This document shows, in pieces, positions 45,753 through 57,262 of a stretch of DNA of 64,000 nucleotides (position 1 is its first letter; each line of letters opens with the position of its first letter). The position numbers were made by a program, and so were the translations under genes. The stretch covers positions 372,001 to 436,000 of the forward strand of contig QWDQ01000003.1 in the NCBI GenBank assembly GCA_003868215.1, given 5' to 3'. This stretch comes from Pseudophaeomoniella oleicola (taxonomy: Eukaryota > Ascomycota > Eurotiomycetes > Phaeomoniellales > Phaeomoniellaceae). The notes under the pieces are model-generated. The model had not been told where the DNA came from. It saw only the letters and a program-made list of their open reading frames with translations, and searched no databases.

Positions 45753-47810
45753 ATGGCCGACGCAGTATCAATTGAAGAGACGAACAAGATCCGTAAAGCG
45801 ATCGGTTTGCCGCCACTCCCGGTCCCTGGTGTACCCGCAGCTACAGGTCCTACGTTTAAAGATGAGTCGTCAGACGAGTCATCTGGAGACGAAGAACCCG
45901 CCTCAACCTTAGAAACTCGGGAAGCCGCAGGTTATACGAACTGGCAACAATTACGGGATCAAGAAAAGGCCAAAAAAGCACGAGAAGAGAGACTAGCAGC
46001 AATTAAGAAGGCCAAAGATGCAGCTCAGAAACTTGTCAGGCTTGAAGGCAAGGGACTTGGCGATGAAGAGAGTGCTGATGTCGACACGAAGGCCTGGTTA
46101 CTTGGCCAGAGGAAGCGACAGAAGAAAATAGAAAAGGAGCGCGCCAAGAGGATGGAAGAAGAGTTAGCCGAACGAGAAAGGCTCGCGGCTCTAGAATATA
46201 GCAGCAAGGATCTTGCGGGCGTTCGAGTGGCGCATGAACTCGGAGAGTTCGATGAAGAGACAGGCGAGCAGATCCTGACGTTAAAGGACACAACTATCGA
46301 TGAGAATGAGGAAGAAGGCGATGAACTAGAGAACATAAACCTCAAAGAGAGGGAAAAATTGCAGGAGAGATTAGAGCTCAAAAAGAAGAAACCGGTCTAT
46401 GATCCTAATGCTGTGGACGAGGATGGGGAAAGAAAGGTCCTCGCCCACTACGACGAAGAGATTGAGGGCAAGAAGCGAAAGCGATTCACTCTGGACGGCA
46501 TGGGAGCGACAGAGGAGCAACGAGAGGCGAAGAGGCAGGAGGTGGGCGAACGTATGAAAGCACAACCTATCACTCTGGACATCATACGAGATCAGCCGCA
46601 ATCGGATTACATGGATATTTCAGAGATCAAGATCAAAAAGCCAAAAAAAGACAAGAAGAAGAAGACGAGGCAAAGAGCTATGGACGAGGATGAGGATATC
46701 TTCCCTACACAGCAGCCGAATGGCAGCACTGCGAATGGTGACTCGATGGAGATTGAGACTCCTGCAGTGGCATCTAAGCCGGTCAAGAAGTCAATCGAGA
46801 CGTCTTTGGTCGATGATGAAGATCTGCAAGCATCACTGGCGCTTCAGAGAAGAGCAGCGTTCAAAAAGCGAAAGAGACAGCGTCCGGAGGACCTCGCTCG
46901 ACAGCTACGAGAAGAGTCGTCTGGTAACATGGATGTCGACGTCGAACAGGAAGAGGAGCCTGGATTGATCATAGATGAGACCTCTGAGTTCGTTTCCAAT
47001 CTCCAGAAGCCATCCCTTCCAGAGCCTAGACAGGACCAACGATCGGTCCAACCGTCTATCGAACAACCTGACCAGCCCAAATCCGCCACTCCTGATGTGA
47101 ATATGGAAGAATCTGGCGCTGACGATGCCGATCAACACCAAATATATGCCAACATCGAAGACGAGTCGGAACTCCTCGATCGCCTCAACAATCGTTCTAG
47201 ATCCGCCACCACCCCCGACGTCACCACAACAGGACTTGATGAAGAAGTTACCCTCGACAACCAAGGCATTGGTTCCGCACTCTCCCTCCTCAGGCAACGA
47301 GGCATCGTCCAAGAACACGACACAGCTTCCCTCACAACGCTCCATCGTGACCGACAACAGTTCCTGCTCGAAAAGCAAAAACGCGAGGCCGAAGGCGAAC
47401 GCCGTGCTCGCCTCCAACGTGAACGGGACCGTGCCTCCGGGAAATTCGACCGCATGTCCGCGCGCGAACGCGAAGAATACAGCCGCCAATTCAACAAGCA
47501 GCGCGACCAGGAAGAATCACGCAAGCTCGCCGACGCATTCAACCGCGAATACAAACCGGACGTACGCCTGAAATACGTCGACGAATACGGCCGCGAAATG
47601 AACGCAAAGGAAGCCTTCAAATCGCTCAGCCACGACTTCCACGGCAAAGGGTCCGGCAAACAGAAGACCGAGAAGAAACTGAAGAAGATCGAAGAGGAGA
47701 AGAAGAGGGAGGCGGCTAGTGTGTTGGACAGTAGTCAGGCGACCGGATATAGCAACGCGCAGGGTGCGGCCGCGAAGAAACAGAGACAGGCCGGTGTGAG
47801 ATTAGGTTGA
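45753..47810 (+). CDS. SNU66: U4/U6.U5 tri-snRNP protein, SART-1/Snu66 family
   Basis: Spliceosomal tri-snRNP component. A single exon of 685 residues beginning MADAVSIEETNKIRKAIGLPPLP, the conserved N-terminal motif of this family (SIEETNKIR....GLPPLP). Long charged coiled-coil regions follow (EERLAAIKKAKDAAQKL; KKIEKERAKRMEEELAERER), then the SART-1 core with GVRVAHELGEFDEETGEQIL, LTLKDTTIDENEEE and KKKPVYDPNAVDEDGERKVL. The C-terminus has RQFNKQRDQEESRKLADAF-like helices, the FHGKGSGKQKTEKKLKK block and ends QAGVRLG. All are typical. The absence of introns in a long gene of this class is not unusual. Confidence 0.93.
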   Translation: MADAVSIEETNKIRKAIGLPPLPVPGVPAATGPTFKDESSDESSGDEEPASTLETREAAGYTNWQQLRDQEKAKKAREERLAAIKKAKDAAQKLVRLEGKGLGDEESADVDTKAWLLGQRKRQKKIEKERAKRMEEELAERERLAALEYSSKDLAGVRVAHELGEFDEETGEQILTLKDTTIDENEEEGDELENINLKEREKLQERLELKKKKPVYDPNAVDEDGERKVLAHYDEEIEGKKRKRFTLDGMGATEEQREAKRQEVGERMKAQPITLDIIRDQPQSDYMDISEIKIKKPKKDKKKKTRQRAMDEDEDIFPTQQPNGSTANGDSMEIETPAVASKPVKKSIETSLVDDEDLQASLALQRRAAFKKRKRQRPEDLARQLREESSGNMDVDVEQEEEPGLIIDETSEFVSNLQKPSLPEPRQDQRSVQPSIEQPDQPKSATPDVNMEESGADDADQHQIYANIEDESELLDRLNNRSRSATTPDVTTTGLDEEVTLDNQGIGSALSLLRQRGIVQEHDTASLTTLHRDRQQFLLEKQKREAEGERRARLQRERDRASGKFDRMSAREREEYSRQFNKQRDQEESRKLADAFNREYKPDVRLKYVDEYGREMNAKEAFKSLSHDFHGKGSGKQKTEKKLKKIEEEKKREAASVLDSSQATGYSNAQGAAAKKQRQAGVRLG

Positions 47811-47959
47811 TTGAGAGCAGCAGTTTAGCATCGAATGCTCTTTCTCGACAGCATCATGATGATGAGGATGGATGACGATAACGAGTGTATCACCTTCTAC
47901 ACATAGGTATACATAAGTATATACCTTGGTAAAGTAGGTATCTGAGCAAATCCAATCGT

Positions 47960-49466
47960 TCATTCATACGCTCTAAAGATATATTCACCGCCGCTACTAC
48001 TACCGTTACTGCTGCCCTTACTACTACCGCTGCTGTACATAAGGTCCAACGTCATCCAGTGCAAACTCAAACCCACCATCCATGGTCCCTCTGTACCCAT
48101 CTTGATGATGCTGATGTTGACGGTCACGACGATGCCGATTATCATTAGCAGTCTCTTCGCCTCCACCCTCCCCTCCTTCACCTTCAGGATCTGCACAACA
48201 AACACCCCAAACCCACAACCACCAAGAAGATACCACTGCCATTCTCTTCCTCTTGTTTTCATCACCACCGGCCAGACCATCATCCAATCCCTGCTGTTGT
48301 CGTCGTGGTTGCTGCAGTCCTCGACTCCCTTCAAACCTCCCACCCCCTTCCTCTTCTCTCGCCCTCCTTCCCCTTTCAGCCTTATCCTCCTCTCCTTCCT
48401 CCACTTCCGCACCTCTCTCGTGAAAGACATGTCCTTCAAGACCGTGCCACTCACTTCCACTGCCATGCGCCGCTCCCGCTCCAACTGCATGTCCGCTCAT
48501 TCTCACTCCTAATCTGCCTCGAACAGGTGTCCCGTCGTCCGCGATGGCGATCACTCCGCTTCCCGGCCTAAATCTTTCACGACCGAGGTGATACCTGGCA
48601 CTGCCAGCACGTCCAGACGCTTGGTAGTCGCCACCCCACAAGCCCATCTCGCCACGACCAGCAGCACGGCCGATAGCCACGGGATAAGTGCTGTTCATCA
48701 TCATCAAAGAGCCGGTAGTGACCCCCGGCGGTAAAAAAGACATTGTCCCCATCATCCCTGTCGTGTTCGACGACGAAGACGTATTCCCAAATCCGGAAAG
48801 GATCCTCCCCCGATACATCCCACCACCGGTCGACCTCCCACCGGACACATAAGGCATCCCCCGCAACTCCATGGCTTCCCTGGACCCAAAGCTCGGGATC
48901 CCCGGCGGCGTCGGCCTGCGTGGACTCGGTGGCAGATACGGCGGTGAAAGCGGATACGTACGTGCATCCTGCTGTACCAGCATCAACGAAGACGAAGACG
49001 AGAATGGTGAGGAGAAGGGCGATGCACACTTCGACGTTAGCCCTCTTTTAATCTCTCTACGATACCCGCTCCGAAGACACAGGTTGCTTTGCTGTTGCTG
49101 CCGCCGCCGCCGTGAATCTCGCTCTTCAAACTCCTCGACATCGTCAAGCGAGAAGAACCGACGCGTGATATTCGCCAGAGGATGCTGGTGCGTCGGAGGC
49201 AGGGTCCGCAAATGGGTACGATGTTTGGTAGGTTCGATGTGTTGGGACTCAACCAGTGATTGGTCAGCGGCAGCGAACACTTCGCCAGAACTTGCAGGAA
49301 CATTCTCAGACGATGCTATCAGTTCAGCAATAAAAATATCCGATTCATTGTTGTTATCCCTACTGTTCGTCTTGTTGATGATGGTGGTGGTGGGCATGTA
49401 GTAGCTTGTTGTGGTAGTATCCGATGGTGAAGAGAGTGAGGGCGAAGCTTGGCTTCTTCTGGACAT
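47960..49466 (-). CDS. Predicted fungal membrane protein; reading frame changes near 48,470-48,500
   Basis: Read from ATG 49466, the frame runs 480 residues to 48024. After about residue 330 (VIAIADDGTPVRGRLGVRMS) it turns into Gly/Glu/Arg-rich low complexity. The overlapping +1 frame from about 48490 to 47960 looks like the genuine C-terminal part: RMAVEVSGTVLKDMSFTREV, a hydrophobic segment YLLGGCGFGVFVVQILKV, a second one RLLMIIGIVVTVNISIIKMG, and an end PWMVGLSLHWMTLDLM, with coding-like third positions. A stop lies 11 nt upstream of that frame's ATG, so the two parts are not one open frame as written. No intron of workable size joins them; the only GT-AG of matching phase I found is 22 nt. 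It is therefore either a frameshifted allele, a sequencing error, or an unusual event. Family not recognised. Confidence 0.5.
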
Positions 49467-50097
49467 TGTCGAGGGCTGCTTGGTCTTTCTAAAGTCTTAT
49501 TGAAGTAGCATAGACAGGCAGGCAAGCCTAGGGGAGAAGAGCGCTTATGCCAGCCAGTCTTGGTCCGGTCCTTTATTATTGATATTGCTGGCTTGATACA
49601 GTCGAAAAAATATATTCCAGTGGTGACCGGACCCAATGACTCGTTTACGGGTGATGAGAGAGCATGGTCTAACAATGGACACGAGGGAACATGGTTCGAA
49701 AAAAACAAATTGTTTAGCGAGAGTATTTAAAAACAATAGTCAATTGGCAGATGAATTGTGCCTGTAGAGCAAGAAGATATATAATAATGTTCATACAAGA
49801 AGACATAAAGATGATAATGGCAACGCAAGGTGTATACTCTGACCTAGACATGGCAAGAGCAACCAAAAAGTGTGTGCTTCAAATGTAGCATCGTTTGACG
49901 CCGTTTCCAATCCGCTTCTCATGCATATGCTCGCCTCATCAAAGATGTAAAAAAGGGGCAAACAGTATGATATGCTGGATTTATGGAGAACCCATTTTCC
50001 CAAGTGTCGCTGTCTATCCGTTCCGAAATAAAAAATCGTTAATAGTATACAAGGCCATACATATGCAGTAGGTTCTGACATGATTCATGATCATCAA
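49467..50097. other. Intergenic
   Basis: Upstream region of the minus-strand membrane protein and 3' region of UDS1. No supported gene. Confidence 0.4.
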
Positions 50098-52789
50098 TTA
50101 TTGAATGGACTCGGATTGACTGAGATTCGAACGATGTGGTTGGGCTTGCCGCTGCTGCTGTTCCTTTCGGATATTTCTAACCAGTGCTTCAAGACGACGG
50201 CGTTCCTCTTGTTCAGCCTGTGAACTGGGTTAGCAGGAGTTCTTCATTTGCGAATAAGTTCAGCATACCCTTAGTGCTTTCATATTCTCAGCTCGCGTGT
50301 CTCTCATCATTTTCTTGAACTCGTTCTTCAAAACCATTGTTGAGGTCAGTTCTACCGGACCGCCTCCTTCTCTGTTCATTGTATTTGGACTTTTCAAACC
50401 AAGCCAGCGAATTTTCTCATCATTCAATTGCGCTTCCAGATTGTCACATCGCTCACGCAGACTGTCAATGATCATCTCAAGCTGATCACGCTCCCGTTCG
50501 AATTCGATACTGGCCTTTGTCATCAGTTCGTAATCGTCGATAGTCTCTCTCAGCTCGTTTTCAAGCATTTGCACCTTCGACTGAAGTTCTGGGGAGTCTG
50601 TCTGACTACCAGATGGGTTGGTCCGAAGATACTCAATCTCCTGGATTAGACTGGTAGTTTTATCATTGAGATCTCCCTTCAGCTTCTCATGCTGCGTTCT
50701 CATGGTATTCATATCCTGCATCAAGTTCGCATTCCTTTCTGTAAGGTCAAGCTGTGTTTTCTCGTGGCGATCCTTGAGGTCATCCATCTCTCGTAGAAGA
50801 GCCTCATGCTCCTCTCTGAGATAGTCGAGGTCCCGCATCAGGCCGATGTTTTTGTCATTTAGGTTATCGATCTCCTTCTGAATAGCTGGGTTGGCAGAAA
50901 CATCCGCAGCCCTTTGTGCTCGAGTTCCATAGGCGCCATCAAGTTCAGCTCGAACAACAGTCAACTCTGTTTGAGCTCGAGCAAGTTCTCCTTCCAATGC
51001 CCGGATCTCTTCTTCGGATCGTCGGGCCTCAATCTCGACTTGTTCTTTAGCCCCGGAGAGTTCCCTCAGTTGTTGCTCGTGTTGCTGCGCACGAATCTCA
51101 AGTTCGTTTCGGGAATCAGATAGTGACGCTTGCAGCTCCGCGGATTGTTGCTGCTTCGAAGACAAATCGGACTCAAGGCGGTCCACAGTTTGACGATAGA
51201 CTTCCCTCTCTGCTTGCAATGATTTCGACTCATCCATAAACCTTTGTTCTTCTCTCAGAGTGATTTGTTCACGAGCCTCATCTAGCTGTTCCATCATGAG
51301 CTCCACCTGGTCTCTTGTCGTCTGGTTCTCTTGCTCCGTGACCGTAAGTGACTTCTTCGCCTGTGCCAGTTGTTCCGTAAGATCGGTAATCTGAGCGTCT
51401 CGCTGAGCATCTGATTTGGTATTGAGTTCCCTCTGCTGTTGAATTTGTGTTGTTAAAATGGCTTTCTGTTCGATGAAATGCTCTACACGTTTGCCCAACT
51501 GACCAATTGCTAAGCCAACATACGATAATTGCGAGCGAAGGCTGCGGCTAGTTTGATCTGGTGGCGGTATCACTGGCGTCTGTCCACTATTGGAAAGTGC
51601 GAGCATGTCGTACAGCCGCAGATTTATCTCCTGTAATTGGCCTTCTGAGTCAACGACCGTTCTCTGAGTGGTTTCAACTGTCCGTGCTTGAGCAAGGCTT
51701 ATGGCATCAAGACTCTTCTCCAAATGGTCAAGCCGAGCCGGTAATTGCGAGCCAATCAGGAGTGGCCCATTGGTAGTAGGAAGCGCGGGCTCTTCGACAG
51801 ATAAGCCGGAGTCGAGTTGCTGCAACATGTGCTGGAGTTTTTCAGTCAAAAGACCAAGCCTTGACTCAGCATCCTCAACAGCTCTCAGATCAGCCTGTGT
51901 GTCGATACCAGTGCCCTTATTGTTGCCAGAATCATTGAAGAAATCTACCGTGCGATATAGACTTCGATCATCGAAATCATCGACTCCGTCAAAACGTGGA
52001 ATGCTTTGGTGGTTATAGCTGGCCATGCTTTCGGGACTTCTGGGGAGTTCTTCGCGCCTTATGTTCTTCTTCAGCCCCTTATGCGTCAATTGCAGGATAC
52101 CGGCCGTATGCTCAAGGATCCTGCGTCGCAGCTGTTGGTCTCTCTGCTCGAGCTGCCATATCTCCTCGGCCAATTCCTCACATTTTTTCATACTTATCGC
52201 ATACTCTTCATCCGTTCTAGAAAGAGTCGTGGCGCCGTCGCTAGACTTGCGACTCATCAAGCTTCTTCGTGTCTTCGGTGGGGATCTAGGCATGCCATCT
52301 GGTCCAACTTCGGATCCGGGTTTGCCATCCTTTGGCGAATACAGTCTGTTCAGTGACTGCGCTGCATCGCGTAGTTTGCTTTCTAGTGCGAATTTCCTGC
52401 GAACGGCTTCCAACCGATTCGTGATTAACACATGCTCCTTCTTCAGGTCTTCCATCTCTTCGTAGGACAAAACTTCGAAATTGGCGCTATCGCCCATCGC
52501 TGTCTCCATGAGAAGATGCATTGCCACGGGATCCTGGATGTTCAATAATGAAGAGCTTTTCGGATGGTCGACATTGAGCTACACAAGTTATATCAGTACT
52601 GACCAGGCCTAAGGGTAGGGCGTGACATACAGGGTTATAGCGAGGCATCTCTGTCTCTGGATCCTTCCGTGCGTTCATCCTGAGTACTTGGGAGGTAATT
52701 GTAGGCCTCGGACTCCCATAATTGCTTTCTGACCTGATTGATATGGTGCCAGAAGGTATGCGACGCGAATTATAACCGTACCCGCTCAT
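50098..52789 (-). CDS. Up-regulated during septation (UDS1) family coiled-coil protein
   Basis: Three minus-strand exons, 52789-52631, 52578-50269 and 50217-50098, with 52- and 51-nt introns, give 862 residues. The Uds1 domain follows the short first exon: DPVAMHLLMETAMGDSANFE, then SYEEMEDLKKEHVLITNRLE and KLRDAAQSLNRLYSP. Everything after about residue 290 is long coiled coil (EQLAQAKKSLTVTEQENQTT, LREEHEALLREMDDLKDRHE). The last exon adds a short basic Gln-rich helix (AEQEERRRLEALVRNIRKEQ). Yeast and filamentous relatives are linked to septation and cell polarity, so a structural role at septa or tips is likely. The first exon encodes only a Ser/Arg-rich leader. Confidence 0.87.
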
Positions 52790-53889
52790 AGTGACGGTTG
52801 TTGACTGACGGGAAGATATGCTCGCTCAAGAAGTAGGAGATGGGACACTGAGACGTCGCGATCTACTTCGTCTGGTCTGTACGAAGATTCATATCGATGG
52901 GTCCAGCAGTGCACACATTCGCGCTTGTTAGGGAAGAGCAAAGAGTATTGACGATGTAATGATTGATGGCTCAAGCGGCCACCGTCAGCGATGACAAACG
53001 ACGGGTCGCGTCCTGTTCAGTAGCTCCGTTGTTGTTTTTTTTGAGTGACCTTTCTGCCGATAGTAGACAGAAGCTTCTGGGCACAAAACATTTACAATTA
53101 CATCGACAGTTTAATCAAAAGGAGTTTGGCGATCGTAAACCAGGAGATCTCGACTTGGTATCGCTTCCTTTCTCGAAAAGGTCAACTAAACAGGGGTTGA
53201 TGGATGTTGTCTCCAGTGTTATTGTTGTACTAGTACGGTGGAAACCACCCGCTGGTATTGGCATTTCAGGATAAACCGTTTATGGGGGAGATTCGTATCA
53301 TCTCTCATACTACGTAGTACATCTGTCTGGTAATTACAATGTTCCATACTGTACTACGTAGTAAGTCTCTTCTACCCTTTTCGCATCTCTCCACTTCGTC
53401 GCTGCGATGGATCCTCTAGCCACCAGCAATCTCCCATTGAATCGGACGGGAAATGCTTGCAAATTTCCTAATACAATGCGCGCGTCGCTCATACAGGGAC
53501 AATCCGTAATTACTTCTAATTCATGAAAGGCAATGTGAGCGCAAGCTCGTACATTCCATCAGAGCATGACAAACGCGACCTAATAACGCGTATTGGAAAC
53601 GGCTCATCATAAATCGTCATCAAACGTAAATACTAAAAATACAAGCCGAGAGAAGCAGATCAAACCCGGTGATCCAAATTGTTTCGCTTGTCCCATAGCC
53701 ACTGTTAGCCCAGATCAGCCGCCGCCTCAGCCCCATCTGACATGCGTACGTAGTACTACGGTATTACGTCGTCACCGCCCGCTGCATCCGTATTCGGATA
53801 GCAGTACAATAATGTCCACAGTGCAGGCGTTGATCCCATGCGAGCGCCTTTCGTCTTGCAGTACGTCTCTCCAAGCTACTCGTGAGAAG
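52790..53889. other. Intergenic with two TACTACGTAGTA palindromes
   Basis: About 1.1 kb. Contains perfect palindromes at 53309-53320 and 53352-53363 and a related one near 53748-53760. Short frames here are unsupported. Confidence 0.45.
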
Positions 53890-56634
53890 CTATGGGTGAC
53901 CCTTCACAGGAGGTGACTTCAGACCCGACGAAGACCTTTGGACGGCTGCTGGTGATTTGGCTCCGGATGGTAACCGGTCCAGCTTGGGTGGTCGCGAGCC
54001 GGATGGCGTCTTGCTAAGTGGTGGGCTCTTAATACCACTTGGCTTACGATCAAGTTTTGGAATGGACGGTACCCCGCCGACCTTTGGTGTACCTGCAGGG
54101 GACCCGGCTGCTTTCGCACTCGTTCCAAAACCGAACTTGGGGAGTGAAGGCACATTTTTCGGTATGTATGCAGATGCTCTTTCCGTATAGCTCTGCGCTG
54201 CTGGATCATTCACCTTGGCTGCATCGGCAGCTCCAGGCGTCGTCTGGGCACCTGCGGGTGGCGCACCAGGCACTTTCTTGCCAACTGCAGATACATCGCT
54301 ACCAGATGTCCCTTTAGGTACAGCAGGAGAAGCGTCCCTACCGCGGTAGGGGAGGCTGGGCATACGCGAAGCCGCCCACTGAGCATAACCCTGGGTAGCT
54401 GATGCCCCATCTTTGCCAGCGCTTCCAACTGTCTTCCCCGCAGCCTTTGCTGCTTGCGATGGATCTTGAACAGCTTGAGTGGCCGTTCCCGCAGCCTTGT
54501 CGACATCCTTGGTTCCGGGAGTGTTGGGTAGGTAGAAGTACTCCATCGCACGTGTCATCAAGCTCTTTTTCGTTTTCGCATTGACAGCTGCTTCCATCTC
54601 CTGGAGTTCCAGCTCAGCTTCGGCTTCTTCGTCCACTTTACCTCCCACGGATTCTCGGCGGATTAGCCTATTCTTTTGCGCCTGCAATGATTGCTGCTTT
54701 TCCTCTTCTTCCATTCGCTTGAGCGCGATCTGCTCTTGCTCAACCGCTGCCATATCAGTGTCTTCAAACCCGATCTTCTTCAATATACTTCCCACAAGGA
54801 AGCGGTATCGTAGATGGCCCTTCACTTCGTTACTCACGTCGTAGTTCTCGACACCGGCAACACCTTCCACCTTTTGCAGACCAGCAATACCATATTGAAC
54901 GCTACTAGTTCGATACATAAAACCGAGAACGTAGTCCTTCTCGGAATACACATTGACCAATCTGCCCGAGACTGCTGAACGCAGTATCCGCCAGTCATTT
55001 GCATCTGACGGCGTAGGGGCCCCCATCATAACTACACTCTCGACCAGTCCAAAAGCTCTTCTCTTAGCGAGGCTTCGGAGGCAGGCATAAATGAGACGTG
55101 CTCCTAGCGAGTAGCCGATGAGTGTGACGGGACGTTCTCCCTGCGCTTTATTTATCAAGGCATCAGCGAGCACTTCCCCAGCCTTTTCTGCCCGGCCTTT
55201 CGCGACACTGAAAGGGTTGTCGATAAGGCGGGATACTTTCAACAGACCCAAAGGCCACATAGCTCCCATGAGCTCTGCAAAGATTGTCCTTGAGATCACT
55301 TCTTTCTGGGCATATCCCCATGCAGCTGATGTAACCATGGAGTTGATTGCATTTCCTAGGGTCAGAAGATTTTCCAGTTCCCATCGAAGACCAAAGACTT
55401 CGGCTCCTTTGCCCATAACCTTCCATGGCTTCACCACTTCGTCCTTTTCTGTGAGCCACCCGGATATGCATATCGTGACTCGAAGCTTATGATCATGCGT
55501 GCTCGCTTGCTTTGCTCCTTCTTCCTGCTTTTCGCTGGTCTTAGCACCACCATGGACAGGAATGAAAGCGAAGTCTTCGACCTCACGCGCATACTGGTCC
55601 ATCATTTGACCAGTCATCCTCCCTCCATAAGCGCCAAACAAGCCCCCCACGAGGACCGTACTTCCTGCAACCGATCCAAGATAGCCAGCAGCTGCAGTAG
55701 CGCCCAGTCCGAGACCACCCATCACTGATCCAACACCGGCAGCGACGAGGGGTGCTGCCAGACCACCGGTGACTCCGATAATGGCAGCTCCTGCGGCCGT
55801 AGCAAGTCCAACTCTCCATTTCCTGTTGTCTTTGTTTGCCTCTGCCTTTTTCTTCGTTTCTTCTTCGGCGGTCATCTCCTTAGCAGCTTCGAGAAGGCCT
55901 TTTGCTACCTTCGCTTCGTCTTCCTCAAATACCTTCAAAGAAAGTTTGAGCGAAGAGGTCAGATTAAGCAGTAAAATCCGTGAGTGGGCATTGTAATGTT
56001 CCAGCGACAGCAGCAAAAGAAATACGGCGTGCAGAACTAGTGTTCGTTGCTGAATTGATAACTTGGTCAAAGGGTTTTTGGTAGGAGGGTAAAGGTCCTT
56101 GAACTTGACAATAGCTTCAGATCTGGGGGTTGTATTGGCCGGGCCAATAGCCTTTGGATTGACTACTGCAGGTCGACTTTTCTGTGGCTTCGCATCCACC
56201 TCCACTTGCTTTTGTGCTGTAGACTTGCTGTTAACCACCTCACCGACTCGCAGAATGACATCTTCTCGCCATCTATCGTAAGCCTTTAGAGCATCACTCT
56301 TGAGCATCTTCATTTTGGGCGACGCCAACTCCTTCAAGAACTGCTCGTGGAGCTTCCTCTCCCTATCAAACGCTTCGACATCCGCTGTGGCAGGGTTGAC
56401 CGCTGAACTCATGATCTTCTCATCCTCAGTTAAGCCCTCTTTTACAAGGCCCTTATGCTCAAGGGCAGCAGAAGCGCTGAACACATCCAGAATGGTTTGC
56501 CGCATAGACTCCGTAACGTTGGCCAGCAAGAGTGTCAGATCAGCCCTTTGTGACATATCGAGTATGGTTGTCAGGTCATCACCATCCTTCCTCCCTTGGG
56601 TTGAGCCAACAGAGGAGCTATTGGGCTGTGCCAT
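53890..56634 (-). CDS. DUF726 alpha/beta-hydrolase-like membrane protein (TMCO4/Mil1 family)
   Basis: Single exon of 914 residues. The DUF726 core holds a Gly/Ala-rich hydrophobic region (about 290-360: GLATAAGAAIIGVTGGLAAP, then GYLGSVAGSTVLVGGLFGAY) that resembles membrane-inserted hairpins, followed by an alpha/beta-hydrolase segment with LRVTICISGWL, LRWELENLLTLG, the nucleophile elbow VTLIGYSLGARLIYACL (GXSXG, about residue 508) and VVMMGAPTPSDANDW. Yeast YFL034W/Mil1 binds the AP-1 adaptor and human TMCO4 has the same fold; the substrate is unknown. The C-terminal ~200 residues are low-complexity Ala/Pro/Ser/Lys with repeated PSG.KSP units (KLDRKPSGIKSPP, KLDRLPSGAKSPA). Confidence 0.9.
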   Translation of the reverse strand: MAQPNSSSVGSTQGRKDGDDLTTILDMSQRADLTLLLANVTESMRQTILDVFSASAALEHKGLVKEGLTEDEKIMSSAVNPATADVEAFDRERKLHEQFLKELASPKMKMLKSDALKAYDRWREDVILRVGEVVNSKSTAQKQVEVDAKPQKSRPAVVNPKAIGPANTTPRSEAIVKFKDLYPPTKNPLTKLSIQQRTLVLHAVFLLLLSLEHYNAHSRILLLNLTSSLKLSLKVFEEDEAKVAKGLLEAAKEMTAEEETKKKAEANKDNRKWRVGLATAAGAAIIGVTGGLAAPLVAAGVGSVMGGLGLGATAAAGYLGSVAGSTVLVGGLFGAYGGRMTGQMMDQYAREVEDFAFIPVHGGAKTSEKQEEGAKQASTHDHKLRVTICISGWLTEKDEVVKPWKVMGKGAEVFGLRWELENLLTLGNAINSMVTSAAWGYAQKEVISRTIFAELMGAMWPLGLLKVSRLIDNPFSVAKGRAEKAGEVLADALINKAQGERPVTLIGYSLGARLIYACLRSLAKRRAFGLVESVVMMGAPTPSDANDWRILRSAVSGRLVNVYSEKDYVLGFMYRTSSVQYGIAGLQKVEGVAGVENYDVSNEVKGHLRYRFLVGSILKKIGFEDTDMAAVEQEQIALKRMEEEEKQQSLQAQKNRLIRRESVGGKVDEEAEAELELQEMEAAVNAKTKKSLMTRAMEYFYLPNTPGTKDVDKAAGTATQAVQDPSQAAKAAGKTVGSAGKDGASATQGYAQWAASRMPSLPYRGRDASPAVPKGTSGSDVSAVGKKVPGAPPAGAQTTPGAADAAKVNDPAAQSYTERASAYIPKNVPSLPKFGFGTSAKAAGSPAGTPKVGGVPSIPKLDRKPSGIKSPPLSKTPSGSRPPKLDRLPSGAKSPAAVQRSSSGLKSPPVKGHP

Positions 56635-57262
56635 GTCTTGGAGAGATCTAAGATTGTCAAGAAATCATACAAAGTAAAGTCCACCACTGGTGCAGAAAGG
56701 TCTCAAAAAGACGGCTTGTATATTTATCTCGACGGAGAGCAGAAAACTTCACAAGCAGCTGCTCAACGCTCTGAAAATTGCGCACAATACAAGATCGGGG
56801 TTGTGGATGTACATTTACTACGTAGTGGAAGAGATGTGGCTCAGTCAAGAGGCCCATGGGGCTTGACCCGTTCGACAGATGACGTCAAACACGGGAAGGA
56901 TAACACAGGGACTACGTAGTCAAGGTATGCAAGGCTGAAAACTTTACACCCTGATTCGCTATCTCGCTTACCATACAACTATGTAGGTATGGTAGAATAT
57001 GCTTCCTCATCTCAGGTCATTGCAGATCTAGCCGTTCGAGACTCACTACATAATATATCGTGATCGTAAACGAGACGCGGGGAAACTCAGTCTAGAATTC
57101 ATTTCTCATAGAGACATAATTTCCCTTGTTCAAGGATCTTTACGGCACACTAATCTCCCATTTTCCATTTACTCTTATGGAACATCGAATCCCGCAACGC
57201 CAGATAATGCTTTCAGGAGTGATCGCAACTCACTTTATGGAGGATTCCGTTGAATCACCGGG
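56635..57262. other. Intergenic with CTACGTAG palindromes
   Basis: Contains ACTACGTAGT at 56818-56826 and at 56911-56920. No gene seen. It covers the DUF726 promoter and the 3' region of AHA1. Confidence 0.4.
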
